A stretch of DNA of 64,000 nt, from positions 3,286,001-3,350,000 of the forward strand of contig NZ_CP108067.1 in assembly GCF_036178145.1 (NCBI RefSeq), written 5' to 3'. This DNA comes from Streptomyces sp. NBC_00273. Lineage in GTDB: Bacteria; Actinomycetota; Actinomycetes; Streptomycetales; Streptomycetaceae. Below are positions 41,650 through 50,652 of this stretch, one piece after another; the first letter of the stretch is position 1, and the number at the start of each line of letters is the position of its first letter. A program made the translations under genes and the position numbers. A model generated the notes under the pieces. That model did not search any database, was not told where the DNA came from, and was given only the letters and a program-made list of their open reading frames with translations.

Positions 41650-42588
41650 TCAGGCTGTGACCGCTCGTTCGACCAACGACTGCGCGAGTCCGAGGAGTTC
41701 CCCCCGGTCGGCGACGGCCCCGCTGAGCCAGTGCACGCGCGGGTCGCGGCGGAACCAGGAGTCCTGGCGGCGGGCGAACCGCTTGGTCGCCCGGACGGTC
41801 TCGGCCCGGGCCTCGTCCTCGGTGCACTCACCGGCGAGCGCGGCCAGGACCTGCTGGTAGCCCAGCGCCCTGGAGGCGGTGATTCCGTCACGCAGCCCGC
41901 GGGCCTCCAGCGCGCGGACCTCGTCCACCAGCCCGGCCTCCCACATCCGGTCGACCCGCAGTGCGATCCGCTCGTCGAGCTCCGGGCGGGCCACGTCGAC
42001 GCCGATCTGCACGGTGTCGTAAACGGAATCGTGGCCGGGCAGGTTGGCCGTGAAGGGGCGGCCGGTGATCTCGATCACTTCGAGCGCGCGGACGATGCGG
42101 CGGCCGTTGCTGGGCAGGATGGCCTGCGCGGCGGCCGGGTCGGCGGCGGCGAGCCGGGCGTGCAGGGCGCCGGAGCCGCGGAGCGCGAGCTCTTCCTCCA
42201 GTCGGGCCCGCACCTCGGGGTCGGTGCCGGGGAACTCCATGACGTCCAGGGCGCCGCGCACGTACAGGCCGGATCCGCCGACGAGGACGGGGGTGCGGCC
42301 CTCGGCCAGCAGCTTGTCGATCTCCAGGCGGGCCAGCCGCTGGTAGTCGGCGACGTTGGCGGTGTCGGTGACGTCCCAGATGTCGAGGAGGTGGTGCGGC
42401 ACGCCGCCGCGCTCCTCGGTCGTCAGCTTGGCGGTACCGATGTCCATCCCCCGGTACAGCTGCATGGAGTCGGCGTTGACGACTTCGCCGTCGAAGTGGC
42501 GGGCCAGGGCGACGCCCAGGTCGGACTTTCCTGCCGCGGTGGGACCTACGACGGCGATGACCCGCGGGGCGGGGGCTGCATTCCTCAC
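41650..42588 (-). CDS. miaA: tRNA dimethylallyltransferase
   Basis: 312 residues from GTG 42588, chosen for normal family length (a TTG at 42615 would add nine). P-loop 'VIAVVGPTAAGKSDLGVALA', 'VVNADSMQLYRGMDIGTAK' and 'PVLVGGSGLYVRGALD' are MiaA signatures; 'RQDSWFRRDPRVHWL' closes the enzyme. It adds dimethylallyl to A37 of tRNAs reading codons that start with U. MiaB, encoded 1.5 kb downstream, methylthiolates the same base, so the window contains both steps of ms2i6A synthesis. Confidence 0.95.
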   Translation of the reverse strand: MRNAAPAPRVIAVVGPTAAGKSDLGVALARHFDGEVVNADSMQLYRGMDIGTAKLTTEERGGVPHHLLDIWDVTDTANVADYQRLARLEIDKLLAEGRTPVLVGGSGLYVRGALDVMEFPGTDPEVRARLEEELALRGSGALHARLAAADPAAAQAILPSNGRRIVRALEVIEITGRPFTANLPGHDSVYDTVQIGVDVARPELDERIALRVDRMWEAGLVDEVRALEARGLRDGITASRALGYQQVLAALAGECTEDEARAETVRATKRFARRQDSWFRRDPRVHWLSGAVADRGELLGLAQSLVERAVTA

Positions 42589-42773
42589 CGCCCCAGTCTC
42601 GCAGCCCCTGGTCAAGACACCGCCATGTACCCGATCGAGTGACGTGACGGGGTGGGGTCGGGGTCGTTGCCCTGGCGAGGTTCCGGCCGGACATGCGCCC
42701 TGCGTACGCCCGGCGCAGGCCGGTCCGGTCGACGCGGAACTTCACTCACACGAGTAACGTTACGGGAGTAGAC

Positions 42774-42983
42774 ATGGGCGTTTTTGATCGGTTTTTTCGT
42801 CGTAAGGACGTAGTCGTGACCGAGGAGGTCACGGCGGAGGACCTGACGGCGGAGTCCGGCGCGGCCGAGGAGGCCGAGCCTGTTGCCGAGAAGTCTCCGG
42901 AGGCGGGAGTCGTGGAGATTCCGAAGCAGCAGGCGGCCCCGGTGGCCGCGGACAGCGAGACCGGTGAGGGCGCCCGCACGTAG
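42774..42983 (+). CDS. Small acidic protein (hypothetical)
   Basis: 69 residues, starting MGVFDRFFRRKDVVVTEEVT, with gggag seven bases upstream of the ATG. The basic-hydrophobic first 11 residues look like an amphipathic membrane anchor; the rest is strongly acidic and Ala/Glu-rich. A perfect 10-bp palindrome GTAACGTTAC lies at 42754-42763 just before the ribosome site. It is followed after 23 bp by an antitoxin-like gene and is probably co-transcribed. Function unknown. Confidence 0.7.
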   Translation: MGVFDRFFRRKDVVVTEEVTAEDLTAESGAAEEAEPVAEKSPEAGVVEIPKQQAAPVAADSETGEGART

Positions 42984-43006
42984 CGACCGCCAACGGAAGG
43001 TGACCC

Positions 43007-43252
43007 ATGGGCCTGCTGGACAATCTGAAGGCCAAGCTCGCTCCGGCGAAGGACAAGGTCGGCGATCTCGCCCTGCAGCACGAGGGCAAGATCGGCGAGA
43101 GTCTGGACAAGGTGGCCAAGGCCATGGACTCCAAGACCAAGGGCAAGTACAGCGGCCAGATCACGAGCGGAACGGGCAAGGCGAAGGACGCCCTGGGGAA
43201 GATCGCGCACAAGGACGCTCCCGGCGGGCCGACGCCGCCGGCCGCTTCCTGA
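43007..43252 (+). CDS. MT0933-like (Rv0909-type) putative antitoxin
   Basis: 81 residues: 'MGLLDNLKAKLAPAKDKVGD' then 'HEGKIGESLDKVAKAMDSKTKGKYSGQITSGTGKAKDALGKI'. This helical, Lys-rich sequence with 'KTKGKYS..I..G' is the MT0933_antitox family seen in mycobacteria and streptomycetes. In mycobacteria the partner toxin is downstream; here the next gene on this strand is absent (a terminator follows and the neighbour is convergent), so the antitoxin label is by family only. Confidence 0.75.
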   Translation: MGLLDNLKAKLAPAKDKVGDLALQHEGKIGESLDKVAKAMDSKTKGKYSGQITSGTGKAKDALGKIAHKDAPGGPTPPAAS

Positions 43253-43264
43253 CGCGGTCCGGGA

Positions 43265-43303
43265 AAGGGGCGCGGGACCGGCACGACCGGTCCCGCGCCC
43301 CTT
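43265..43303. terminator. Terminator after the antitoxin-like gene
   Basis: Perfect 17-bp stem AAGGGGCGCGGGACCGG / CCGGTCCCGCGCCCCTT with a 5-base loop, between convergent genes. Confidence 0.85.
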
Positions 43304-43363
43304 CGCCGTTCCGGGAGCCCTACGGCCGCCCCGGGCGGCCCTGCCGTGAGCGACTACGAATGG

Positions 43364-44086
43364 CTACGACCAGGCGGCGACGAAGTACCCCACGCCGTAC
43401 GGCGCGTCCTCGTACAGCAGGCGCCCTGCCAGCTCCGCGCCCTCGGCGGCGCCGGCCAGCACCTGCCAGGGGGCCCGTCCGGCGGCCTGGAGCTCGGCCG
43501 CGAGAGCGGCATCGATCCCGGCCAGCGCGGCCACGTCGGCGGCGCCCAGCGCGCGGGCGGCCTCCGCGTCGAAGTCCGCGGCGCGCTCGTCGAGGTATCC
43601 GGGGGCCTTGAGGGTGCGGCAGGCACTGCCGTCCCCGAGGACCAGCATGGCCACGCGTTCGGCGGAACCGCCCAGGTCCGCGCCGAGGAGGGCACAGCCG
43701 CTCGGGGCGAGGTCCGCGGCGACGGCCACTCCGGCGACCGGGGCGGCCGCCCAGCGGGCCTGGCCGAGGAGCCAGCCGGCCACCGCGAGGGAGGCCGGGA
43801 GGGTGGTGCCGGTGGCGTGGCCGCTCGGCGGTTCGCCCAGGTCGGGGCCCAGGGTGACGTCCAGGTCCACGCCGAACCCGGCGAAGCCGCCGGGGGTGCC
43901 CTGGTCGTACGCGCCGCCCTCGGCGGCGGCCCCGACCACGACCAGCAGGTCGGGCCGGGACGCGGCGAGCACCGCCAGCGCGTCGGAGCAGGCGGTGCGG
44001 GCGTCGCCGAGTTCGGCGGCGGCCCCCGCGGCGACCTCCGGCACGAGCAGCGGCGGGGCGGGACAGACGGCAGCGGCTACGAGCAT
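43364..44086 (-). CDS. Class III extradiol dioxygenase subunit B-like protein
   Basis: 240 residues. It starts MLVAAAVCPAPPLLVPEVAAG, the usual 'CP.PPLLVPE' opening of actinobacterial LigB-like proteins, then 'PDLLVVVGAA' and 'LPASLAVAGWLL'. The His ligands of true LigB enzymes (normally 'H.P') are replaced here by 'CPAPPL', so dioxygenase activity is doubtful. It lies 38 bp upstream of, and on the same strand as, the end of miaB; the gene order miaB - this gene - is common in streptomycetes from memory. Confidence 0.7.
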   Translation of the reverse strand: MLVAAAVCPAPPLLVPEVAAGAAAELGDARTACSDALAVLAASRPDLLVVVGAAAEGGAYDQGTPGGFAGFGVDLDVTLGPDLGEPPSGHATGTTLPASLAVAGWLLGQARWAAAPVAGVAVAADLAPSGCALLGADLGGSAERVAMLVLGDGSACRTLKAPGYLDERAADFDAEAARALGAADVAALAGIDAALAAELQAAGRAPWQVLAGAAEGAELAGRLLYEDAPYGVGYFVAAWS

Positions 44087-44124
44087 GATCCGCAGCCTAG
44101 CCGCAGGCGCGGGGCCCCCGTCCC

Positions 44125-45648
44125 TCAGGAGGAGGTGGGCACCGAACAGCCGGAGGTGACGGCCGGCAGGGGCGCCGGGACGCCCAGCTTCGGGATCCCG
44201 AGCATGACGCCCGCCGGCTGGGCCGGGGCGGCGTTGCGCTTCTCCCAGGCGTCGCCGGCGCGCGTCCGGCGCACGGTCAGCGTCGGGCCCTCGGCCAGCA
44301 GGTGGTGCGGGGCCGCATAGGTGATGTCCACGGTGACGACGTCACCGGGGCGGACCTCCGCCTCCGGCTTCGTGAAGTGGACCAGACGGTTGTCGGGCGC
44401 GCGGCCGGAGAGCCGGTGCGTTGCGCCGTCCTTGCGGCCCTCGCCCTCCGCGACCATGACCTCCAGCGTGCGGCCGACCTGCTTCTTGTTCTCGTCCCAG
44501 GAGATCTCCTCCTGGAGGGCGACCAGGCGCATGTACCGCTCCTGGACCACTTCCTTGGGGATCTGCCCGTCCATGTCGGCGGCGGGGGTGCCGGGCCGCT
44601 TGGAGTACTGGAAGGTGAAGGCGTTCGCGAACCGGGCTTCGCGCACCGCGTGCATCGTCTGCTGGAAGTCCTCCTCCGTCTCACCGGGGAAGCCCACGAT
44701 GATGTCGGTGGAAATCGCGGCGTGCGGGATCGCGGCGCGGACCTTCTCGATGATGCCGAGGAACCGCTCCTGCCGATACGAGCGGCGCATCGCCCGCAGG
44801 ATCGTGTCCGATCCGGACTGCATCGGCATGTGCAGCTGCGGCATCACGTTCGGGGTCTCGGCCATCGCCGCGATCACGTCGTCCGTGAAGTCGCGCGGGT
44901 GCGGGGAGGTGAAACGGACCCGCTCCAGGCCCTCGATCTGGCCGCAGGCGCGCAGCAGCTTGCTGAAGGCCTCGCGGTCCCCGAGGTCCGAGCCGTACGC
45001 GTTCACGTTCTGGCCGAGCAGGGTGATCTCCGAGACGCCCTCGGCGACCAGGGCCTCCACCTCGGCGAGGATGTCGCCGGGCCGGCGGTCCTCCTCCTTG
45101 CCGCGCAGGGCCGGGACGATGCAGAAGGTGCAGGTGTTGTTGCACCCGACGGAGATCGAGACCCAGGCGGCGTATGCGGACTCGCGGCGGGTCGGGAGCG
45201 TGGAGGGGAAGGCCTCCAGCGACTCGGCGATCTCGACCTGCGCCTCCTCCTGGATGCGGGCGCGCTCCAACAGCACGGGCAGCTTGCCGATGTTGTGCGT
45301 ACCGAAGACGACGTCGACCCACGGGGCCCGCTTGACGATCGTGTCGCGGTCCTTCTGCGCGAGGCAGCCACCGACGGCGATCTGCATGCCGGGGCGCTTC
45401 GTCTTCATCGGGGCCAGTCGGCCCAGGTTGCCGTACAGCTTGTTGTCGGCGTTCTCGCGGACCGCGCAGGTGTTGAAGACCACGACGTCGGCGTCGCCGT
45501 CGGCGCCTTCGGGCGCCCGGACGTAACCGGCGTCCTCCAGCAGACCGGAGAGCCGCTCCGAGTCGTGCACGTTCATCTGGCACCCGTAGGTGCGCACCTC
45601 GTAGCTTCGCTTCACGTCCACTGCCTGGCTCCGGTCGCTGCTGGTCAT
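44125..45648 (-). CDS. miaB: tRNA-2-methylthio-N6-dimethylallyladenosine synthase
   Basis: 507 residues from ATG 45648. N-terminal UPF0004 domain with cluster cysteines '[17 protein letters not shown]', '[10 protein letters not shown]' and 'GGCLAQKD'. Radical-SAM CxxxCxxC is '[12 protein letters not shown]'. The C-terminal TRAM domain covers roughly residues 380-450. It inserts sulfur and methyl at C2 of i6A37 in tRNA. Its ATG overlaps the stop of the upstream MDMPI gene (ATGA), implying translational coupling. The last ~50 residues are an Ala/Pro-rich tail. Confidence 0.96.
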   Translation of the reverse strand: MTSSDRSQAVDVKRSYEVRTYGCQMNVHDSERLSGLLEDAGYVRAPEGADGDADVVVFNTCAVRENADNKLYGNLGRLAPMKTKRPGMQIAVGGCLAQKDRDTIVKRAPWVDVVFGTHNIGKLPVLLERARIQEEAQVEIAESLEAFPSTLPTRRESAYAAWVSISVGCNNTCTFCIVPALRGKEEDRRPGDILAEVEALVAEGVSEITLLGQNVNAYGSDLGDREAFSKLLRACGQIEGLERVRFTSPHPRDFTDDVIAAMAETPNVMPQLHMPMQSGSDTILRAMRRSYRQERFLGIIEKVRAAIPHAAISTDIIVGFPGETEEDFQQTMHAVREARFANAFTFQYSKRPGTPAADMDGQIPKEVVQERYMRLVALQEEISWDENKKQVGRTLEVMVAEGEGRKDGATHRLSGRAPDNRLVHFTKPEAEVRPGDVVTVDITYAAPHHLLAEGPTLTVRRTRAGDAWEKRNAAPAQPAGVMLGIPKLGVPAPLPAVTSGCSVPTSS

Positions 45649-46346
45649 GCAACAAGGGTAGGCGGTACCCGGTGGCCCTCCGGTCCCCCGTTCAGCCGAC
45701 CCGGGGGAAGGCGGCGGCCGAAGAGGACGAGCAGCAGGTCCTGGGCTTCCCCGTACACGGGGGTTCCCTCGCCGTGGGACCAGTCCAGGTCCTGCGCGCA
45801 GAGCTGGACGCCGGTCAGGTCCGCGCCGAAGAAGCGCAGGGACCGGGGGGTGACCGCGTCGAGGAGGAGCCGCAGCCGGTCCTCGGGGACGCGGCGCGGG
45901 TGGCCGAGGGCGACGGTGATGTCGAGGCCGTGGACCACGTCGTGGGCGAGGGCTCCGGTGGGGCCGGCGGCGGGCGGTTTCCAGGGGTGGTCGGCGTTCT
46001 CGCGGAGCAGCGCGGCGAGCTCGCGCGCGGTGAAGGCGGCGGCGTCGCGGCGGGCCGTGCGGTCGGTCATCCGGTGCAGGCTGCCGCGGGCGCGCAGCAG
46101 TTCGGCGGCGAAGCCGGGGAGGGTGGTGCGGAAACCGAGGGACAGGTGGGCGGCGACCTCGCGGACGCGCCAGCCGGCGCAGAGGGACGGGGCGTCCCAA
46201 CCTTCCGGGCGGAGGTCGTCCAGTACGTCGGCCAGCTCGCGGCGTTCGGCGGCGACGGCCGCGGCGATCGTTCGGCGGTGCGCGGAGGCGGGGGAGGTGG
46301 GTCGGCGGGTGGATCGGCGGGCGGGTCGGGAGGTGGATCGGCTCAT
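45645..46346 (-). CDS. Maleylpyruvate isomerase-like (MDMPI/DinB-type) mycothiol-dependent family protein
   Basis: 233 residues. '[28 protein letters not shown]' and '[27 protein letters not shown]' carry the three-His metal-site pattern ('H' in AAHL, 'HDVVHGLD') of MDMPI N-terminal domains. It may be a thiol-transfer enzyme or an anti-sigma-like relative. The N-terminal 30 residues are Arg/Ser-rich. It overlaps miaB by 4 bases (ATGA) and is divergent from the LysR gene. Confidence 0.8.
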   Translation of the reverse strand: MSRSTSRPARRSTRRPTSPASAHRRTIAAAVAAERRELADVLDDLRPEGWDAPSLCAGWRVREVAAHLSLGFRTTLPGFAAELLRARGSLHRMTDRTARRDAAAFTARELAALLRENADHPWKPPAAGPTGALAHDVVHGLDITVALGHPRRVPEDRLRLLLDAVTPRSLRFFGADLTGVQLCAQDLDWSHGEGTPVYGEAQDLLLVLFGRRLPPGRLNGGPEGHRVPPTLVA

Positions 46347-46417
46347 GGCTTCAGGGTCGGGGCGGCACCGGACATAAGTCCAAGAGCAGGTCCTTCTGCG
46401 ATCTAGAATCCGGGCTT

Positions 46418-47374
46418 ATGGAACTGGCTCAGCTGCGCTATTTCGTGGCCGTGGTGGAAGAGGGCGGTTTCACGCGGGCCGGGGCGCGGCTGCACGTGTC
46501 ACAGCCCGGGGTGAGCGCACAGGTCGCGCAGCTGGAACGGGAGCTCGGGCAGCGGCTGCTCGACCGGTCCGGGCGGCGGGTGACCCCGACGGAAGCGGGC
46601 CGGGCGGTGCTCGCGTACGCGCGGGCCGCACTGGCGGCGGTGGAGGGTGTGCGGCGGACGGCCGAGGAGTTCTCCGGCCTGCTGCGCGGGCGCGTGGCCC
46701 TGGGGCTGGTGCCGGGGGCGGCCGGGGCGGTGGTGGACGGGTTCGACGTGGTGGAGGTGCTCGGAGCCTTCCACGACGAGCACCCCGGGGTGGAGATCTC
46801 GCTCTCCGAGGACACCTCGGAGCGGATGCTGGCCGCGCTGCTGCGCGGGGAGCTGGACCTGGCGGTGGTCGGCCTCCCGGGGGAGCCGCCGCCGGGCGTC
46901 TCCTGCCAGGTGGTGCTCGACGAACCCCTGGTCGCGGCGGTGCGGGAGGACGATCCGCTGGTGGCCGCCGCCGTGAACGGAGGGATCCCGCTGGCCGCGC
47001 TGCGCGGGCGGGCCCTGATCGGCCTGCCGCGCGGGACCGGGCTGCGCGCGGTGCTGGAGCGGGCGTGCGCGCAGGCGGGCTTCGCGCCGCGGGTGGACTT
47101 CGAGGCGGCGGCGCCCGCCGTGCTGGTCCGGCTGGCCGCGCGGGGGCTGGGGGTGGCGGTGGTGCCGTCCGGGGCGGAATCGGCAGCGGGCCCGCGGGCC
47201 GACGTCGGCAGCGGCAGCGGCAGCGGCAGCGGACTGTGCGCGCTGCGGATCACCGAGCCGGAGCTGACCGGGAAGGTCGCGCTGGCCTGGCGCACGGACG
47301 GACCGTCCGGGCCGGCCGCCCGCAAGCTGCTGGAAAGGCTCCGCTCGGGAGCCCCCGGACGGCCCGCGCCGTGA
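46418..47374 (+). CDS. LysR-family transcriptional regulator
   Basis: 318 residues. 'LAQLRYFVAVVEEGGFTRAGARLHVSQPGVSAQVAQLERELGQRLLDRSGRRVTPTEAGRAVL' is a complete LysR winged helix. The effector domain follows from ~90. A (Gly-Ser)4 run at about residue 265 comes from a GGCAGC hexanucleotide tract. It is divergent from the MDMPI gene, its most probable target, and also precedes the TAXI gene after 32 bp on the same strand. Confidence 0.92.
   Translation: MELAQLRYFVAVVEEGGFTRAGARLHVSQPGVSAQVAQLERELGQRLLDRSGRRVTPTEAGRAVLAYARAALAAVEGVRRTAEEFSGLLRGRVALGLVPGAAGAVVDGFDVVEVLGAFHDEHPGVEISLSEDTSERMLAALLRGELDLAVVGLPGEPPPGVSCQVVLDEPLVAAVREDDPLVAAAVNGGIPLAALRGRALIGLPRGTGLRAVLERACAQAGFAPRVDFEAAAPAVLVRLAARGLGVAVVPSGAESAAGPRADVGSGSGSGSGLCALRITEPELTGKVALAWRTDGPSGPAARKLLERLRSGAPGRPAP
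47207..47230. repeat. (GGCAGC)4 tract in the LysR gene
   Basis: Four perfect hexanucleotides encoding a Gly-Ser run between effector-domain strands. In-frame slippage would alter the loop length only. Confidence 0.85.
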
Positions 47375-47406
47375 CAGGACGGCGGACGGGTGGCAGGATC
47401 GCGGCC

Positions 47407-48402
47407 ATGCCTCTCGTACCGCCCCGGATCAGCAGGCGCCACGCCCTGCGGGTCCTGGTGGCCGTACTCGCCGTGCTCGGGGTCCTGACGTGGTGGCTGA
47501 GGCCCTTCGGGCAGCCGGAACTGGAGGGCGAGCTGACCTTCAGCACGGGCGCGCGGACCGGGGTCTACCACCGGTACGGGCAGCTGCTGGAGCAGGCGCT
47601 GGGGCGGGACATGCCCGGCGTGGACGTACGGCTGGAGACCAGCGAGGGCTCGCAGGAGAACCTGAAGCGGCTGGCCACCGGCGAGGCGGACTTCACGGTG
47701 GCGACGGCGGACGCGGTCGCCAAGTACCAGCTCGACAAGAAGGCCGGCGCGGACCGGCTGCGCGGGGTCGCACGGCTCTACGACGACTACGTGCAGCTGG
47801 TGGTCCCGGCCGGCTCCCCGGTGCAGTCGGCCCATGACCTGAGCGGCAAGCGGGTCGCGATCGGCCAGCCGGGCTCCGGCGTGCGGCTGGTCTCGGAGCG
47901 GCTGCTGAGGGCGGCGAAGATCGACCCGGTGCTGGACATCACGCCGGTGTCCATCGGCATCGACACCATGCCGGGCGAGCTGGAAGCCGGCCGGATCGAC
48001 GCGTTCTTCTGGTCCGGCGGCCTGCCCACGAACGCCGTGCACGAACTGTCGGAGCACTTCGACATCCGGCTCGTGCCGCTCGGTGACCTGATGGAACCGC
48101 TCCAGGAGAGCGGCAGCCCGGCACGCTACTACCGGACGGCCGTGATGCCGCAGGACGTCTACCCGCGGGCGCGCAACACCAGCTCGGTGACGACCCTGGC
48201 CGTGCCGAACCTGCTGGTGACCACGGCGGGGTCCGACCCGCAGCTCACCGAGCAGCTGACGCAGACGGTGATCCTCAGCCGCGACCTCGTCGGGCGTGAG
48301 GTGCACGCGGCGCAGCGCGTGGACCTGCGGACGGCGATCTACACCGATCCGCTGGACCTGCACGAGGGCGCGCGCCGGTACTACCGGTCCGTCAAGCCCT
48401 GA
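47407..48402 (+). CDS. TAXI-family (TRAP-type) solute-binding protein
   Basis: 331 residues. An N-terminal membrane anchor 'ALRVLVAVLAVLGVLTWWL' is followed by 'LTFSTGARTGVYHRYGQLLEQALG' and 'EGSQENLKRLATGEADFTVATADAVAKY', the TAXI binding-protein signature ('S.G...GVY...A' and 'TEGS..N...L..G..D'). TAXI proteins normally feed a fused TRAP permease, but no TRAP gene is present nearby. The anchored, orphan form may have a sensing or chaperone-like role. Confidence 0.85.
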   Translation: MPLVPPRISRRHALRVLVAVLAVLGVLTWWLRPFGQPELEGELTFSTGARTGVYHRYGQLLEQALGRDMPGVDVRLETSEGSQENLKRLATGEADFTVATADAVAKYQLDKKAGADRLRGVARLYDDYVQLVVPAGSPVQSAHDLSGKRVAIGQPGSGVRLVSERLLRAAKIDPVLDITPVSIGIDTMPGELEAGRIDAFFWSGGLPTNAVHELSEHFDIRLVPLGDLMEPLQESGSPARYYRTAVMPQDVYPRARNTSSVTTLAVPNLLVTTAGSDPQLTEQLTQTVILSRDLVGREVHAAQRVDLRTAIYTDPLDLHEGARRYYRSVKP

Positions 48403-48423
48403 GCGTCCTGAGCGCCCTGAGGT

Positions 48424-49479
48424 TCACGAAGGGGACGGGGGCGACGGCAGCAGCATGGTCGCCGCCGCGGCCGCGCCGATCAGCCCCGCATGGGTGCCCA
48501 GCATCGCCGGCACCACCTGGACGTCCTTGACGAACGAGAGCGTGGCGTAGGCCGCGAGGTGACTGCGGATCGGGGCGAAGAGGGTGTCGCCGGCCGCGGC
48601 CACTCCACCGCCGATGACCGCGATGTCCGTCTCCACGAGGGTCGCGGTGGCCGCGATGGCTGCGGCCAGGGCGCGGCCCGCCCGGTCGAAGGCGGCCAGG
48701 GCGATCGGGTCACCCTCGGCGGCGGCAGCGGCCACGCCCGCCGCGGTGGCGTCAGGCCCGCCGCCCGCGCCCTTCACACCGGTCGCGCCCGCGCCGGCCC
48801 CAGCCGGCCCCGACGGTCTCCAGCCCTGGTCCAGGGCCCAGCGTGCGATCGCCGTACCGGAGGCGATCGACTCGACGCACCCGTGGCCGCCGCACGCGCA
48901 CGGCTCGCCGTCGAAAGCCACACTGATGTGGCCGATGTGCCCGGCGTTGCCCGTGGGGCCGGGGTGGAGCTGGTTGTTCAGGATCAGGCCGCCGCCCACG
49001 CCCGTGGAGACCACCATGCACAGGGCGTTCGCGTGGCCCCGGGCCGCGCCCAGCCAGTGCTCGGCGGCGGTCATCGCCACCCCGTCGCCGGCCAGCACGG
49101 TCGGCAGGTCGGCCCCGCGCGCCGCGAGCTCGGCCACGACCCGCTCCTGGACCGGGAACTCCCGCCAGGCCCCGATGTTGACCGGGCTGACCGTGCCCCG
49201 AGAGGTGTCCACCGGACCGGCGCTGCCGATCCCGCAGCGGACCGCCGAAGCCCACAGCGGCGACTCGGAGAGGTCGGCGACGACCTCGGCGACCGCCGCC
49301 ATGACCCCGTCGGCGTCCGCCCCGCGCGGGGTCGGGCGGCGGGTGGTGGCCGTCATCGTGCCGTCGGGGTGCACCAGCGCACCGGCGATCTTCGTGCCGC
49401 CGATGTCGATCGCCACGGTCGGCCCGGAGGCCTCCGCGGCTGCCCGCGGTGCGGGGAACGGGGCGCTGGGAATGATCAC
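48424..49479 (-). CDS. ROK-family sugar kinase
   Basis: 351 residues from GTG 49479. 'VAIDIGGTKIAGALV' is the ATP-phosphate loop, 'STGVGGGLILNNQLHPGPTGNAGHIGH' the ROK signature with the sugar-binding Glu position occupied by Asn-Ala-Gly, and 'CACGGHGCVESIASG' the zinc-binding CxCGxxGCxE motif. Expected to phosphorylate a hexose or N-acetylhexosamine. It follows the LacI gene after 28 bp and faces a glycosidase pair, so a role in using sugars released from N-glycans (GlcNAc or mannose) is inferred. An Ala/Gly-rich insert near residue 240 is not typical. Confidence 0.9.
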   Translation of the reverse strand: MIIPSAPFPAPRAAAEASGPTVAIDIGGTKIAGALVHPDGTMTATTRRPTPRGADADGVMAAVAEVVADLSESPLWASAVRCGIGSAGPVDTSRGTVSPVNIGAWREFPVQERVVAELAARGADLPTVLAGDGVAMTAAEHWLGAARGHANALCMVVSTGVGGGLILNNQLHPGPTGNAGHIGHISVAFDGEPCACGGHGCVESIASGTAIARWALDQGWRPSGPAGAGAGATGVKGAGGGPDATAAGVAAAAAEGDPIALAAFDRAGRALAAAIAATATLVETDIAVIGGGVAAAGDTLFAPIRSHLAAYATLSFVKDVQVVPAMLGTHAGLIGAAAAATMLLPSPPSPS

Positions 49480-49507
49480 GGTGGCGGCTCCAGGAAGGTT
49501 TGCAGGA

Positions 49508-50644
49508 TTAAGTATGCGCCGGGGGCGGCGCCGTGCTCTCGCGAGGCTCCAGCCTCGGACGCTCGCTGATCCGCACCCCGGGCGGGCTGCCCGCGAGGAC
49601 GGCCAGGAGTTCCTCGGCGGCCAGCCGGCCGAAGCCGGCGGTGTCCCGTACGAGAGCGGTGAGCCGGGGATGGGTGACCCGGCACAGGGCGGAGTCGTCC
49701 CAGGCCACGATCGACAGCCGGCCCGGAACGGGTATGCCCAGCTCGGCGGCGACCGCGCTCCCGGCCACGGCCATCACGTCGTTGTCGTAGACGAGCGCCG
49801 TGGGCGGATCCGGCTCGGCGAGGACCCGTCGCGTGGCCGCCGCGCCCTCGGCGTCGGAATAGTCGGTGACCACCGAGCGCACCTGGTCCGGGCCGAGTCC
49901 GCGACGCGCGGCCTCGGCCCGCAGGGACTCCATCCGGCGGACCGTGTGGGCGAGGCCGGGGAGCCCGGCGACGTGCACGATCCGGCGGTGGCCCAGCCCG
50001 TACAGGTGCTCCAGCACCTGGGCCATGGCGCCGGCGTCGTCGGCCCGGACGGAAGACAGGCTCGCGGACGGGGCCGCGGAGGACACCGGGACGGGAGCCG
50101 GGACGGGAGCCTGGGCGGGAGCCTGGAAGGGGCCCGTCCCGCCCCCGGGGTCGGCGGTCGCGCCGCCGTCCGGGAACAGGGCCTCGCCGATGGTGACCGC
50201 GGGCAGGGCCAGTTCCTCCAGGAGCGCCGGCCGCGGGTCACTCGTACGCGGGTCGACGACGAGGACGCCGTCGACCCGTCGCTCGGCCCACCAGCGGCGG
50301 TAGACCGCGCATTCGGCGTCGATGTCCTCGACGACCTGGAACAGCAGGGCGGTCCGGGCCGTGGAGAGCACCTCCTGGATGCCGGAGACGAGCTGGAGGA
50401 AGAAGGACTCGACGCCGAGCGTGTGCGCGGGCCGGGCAAGGACGAGGCCGACGGCTCCGGAGCGTTCGCCGGACAGGGCCCGGGCCGCGCTGTTGGGCTG
50501 CCAGCCGAGTTCTTCGGCGACGCGTCGGATCCGGGCCCGGGTGTCCTGCGAGACGCCCGGTCGGTCGTTGAGCGCGAAGGAGACGGCGCTCTCCGACACG
50601 CCGGCCTGCCGGGCGATGTCCTTGATCGTGGGTCTGCGGGCCAT
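49508..50644 (-). CDS. LacI-family transcriptional regulator
   Basis: 378 residues from ATG 50644. 'RPTIKDIARQAGVSESAVSFALNDRPGVSQDTRARIRRVAEELGWQPN' is the LacI headpiece and hinge. The periplasmic-binding-protein-like effector domain is interrupted by a Pro/Ala-rich insert near 175-195. It is the natural regulator of the divergent GH5/GH85 pair: two near-identical 16-bp palindromes of LacI type lie in the shared promoter. Upstream, 8 bp away, is a small frameshifted gene on the same strand. Confidence 0.92.
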   Translation of the reverse strand: MARRPTIKDIARQAGVSESAVSFALNDRPGVSQDTRARIRRVAEELGWQPNSAARALSGERSGAVGLVLARPAHTLGVESFFLQLVSGIQEVLSTARTALLFQVVEDIDAECAVYRRWWAERRVDGVLVVDPRTSDPRPALLEELALPAVTIGEALFPDGGATADPGGGTGPFQAPAQAPVPAPVPVSSAAPSASLSSVRADDAGAMAQVLEHLYGLGHRRIVHVAGLPGLAHTVRRMESLRAEAARRGLGPDQVRSVVTDYSDAEGAAATRRVLAEPDPPTALVYDNDVMAVAGSAVAAELGIPVPGRLSIVAWDDSALCRVTHPRLTALVRDTAGFGRLAAEELLAVLAGSPPGVRISERPRLEPRESTAPPPAHT

Positions 50645-50652
50645 GGCCTGCC

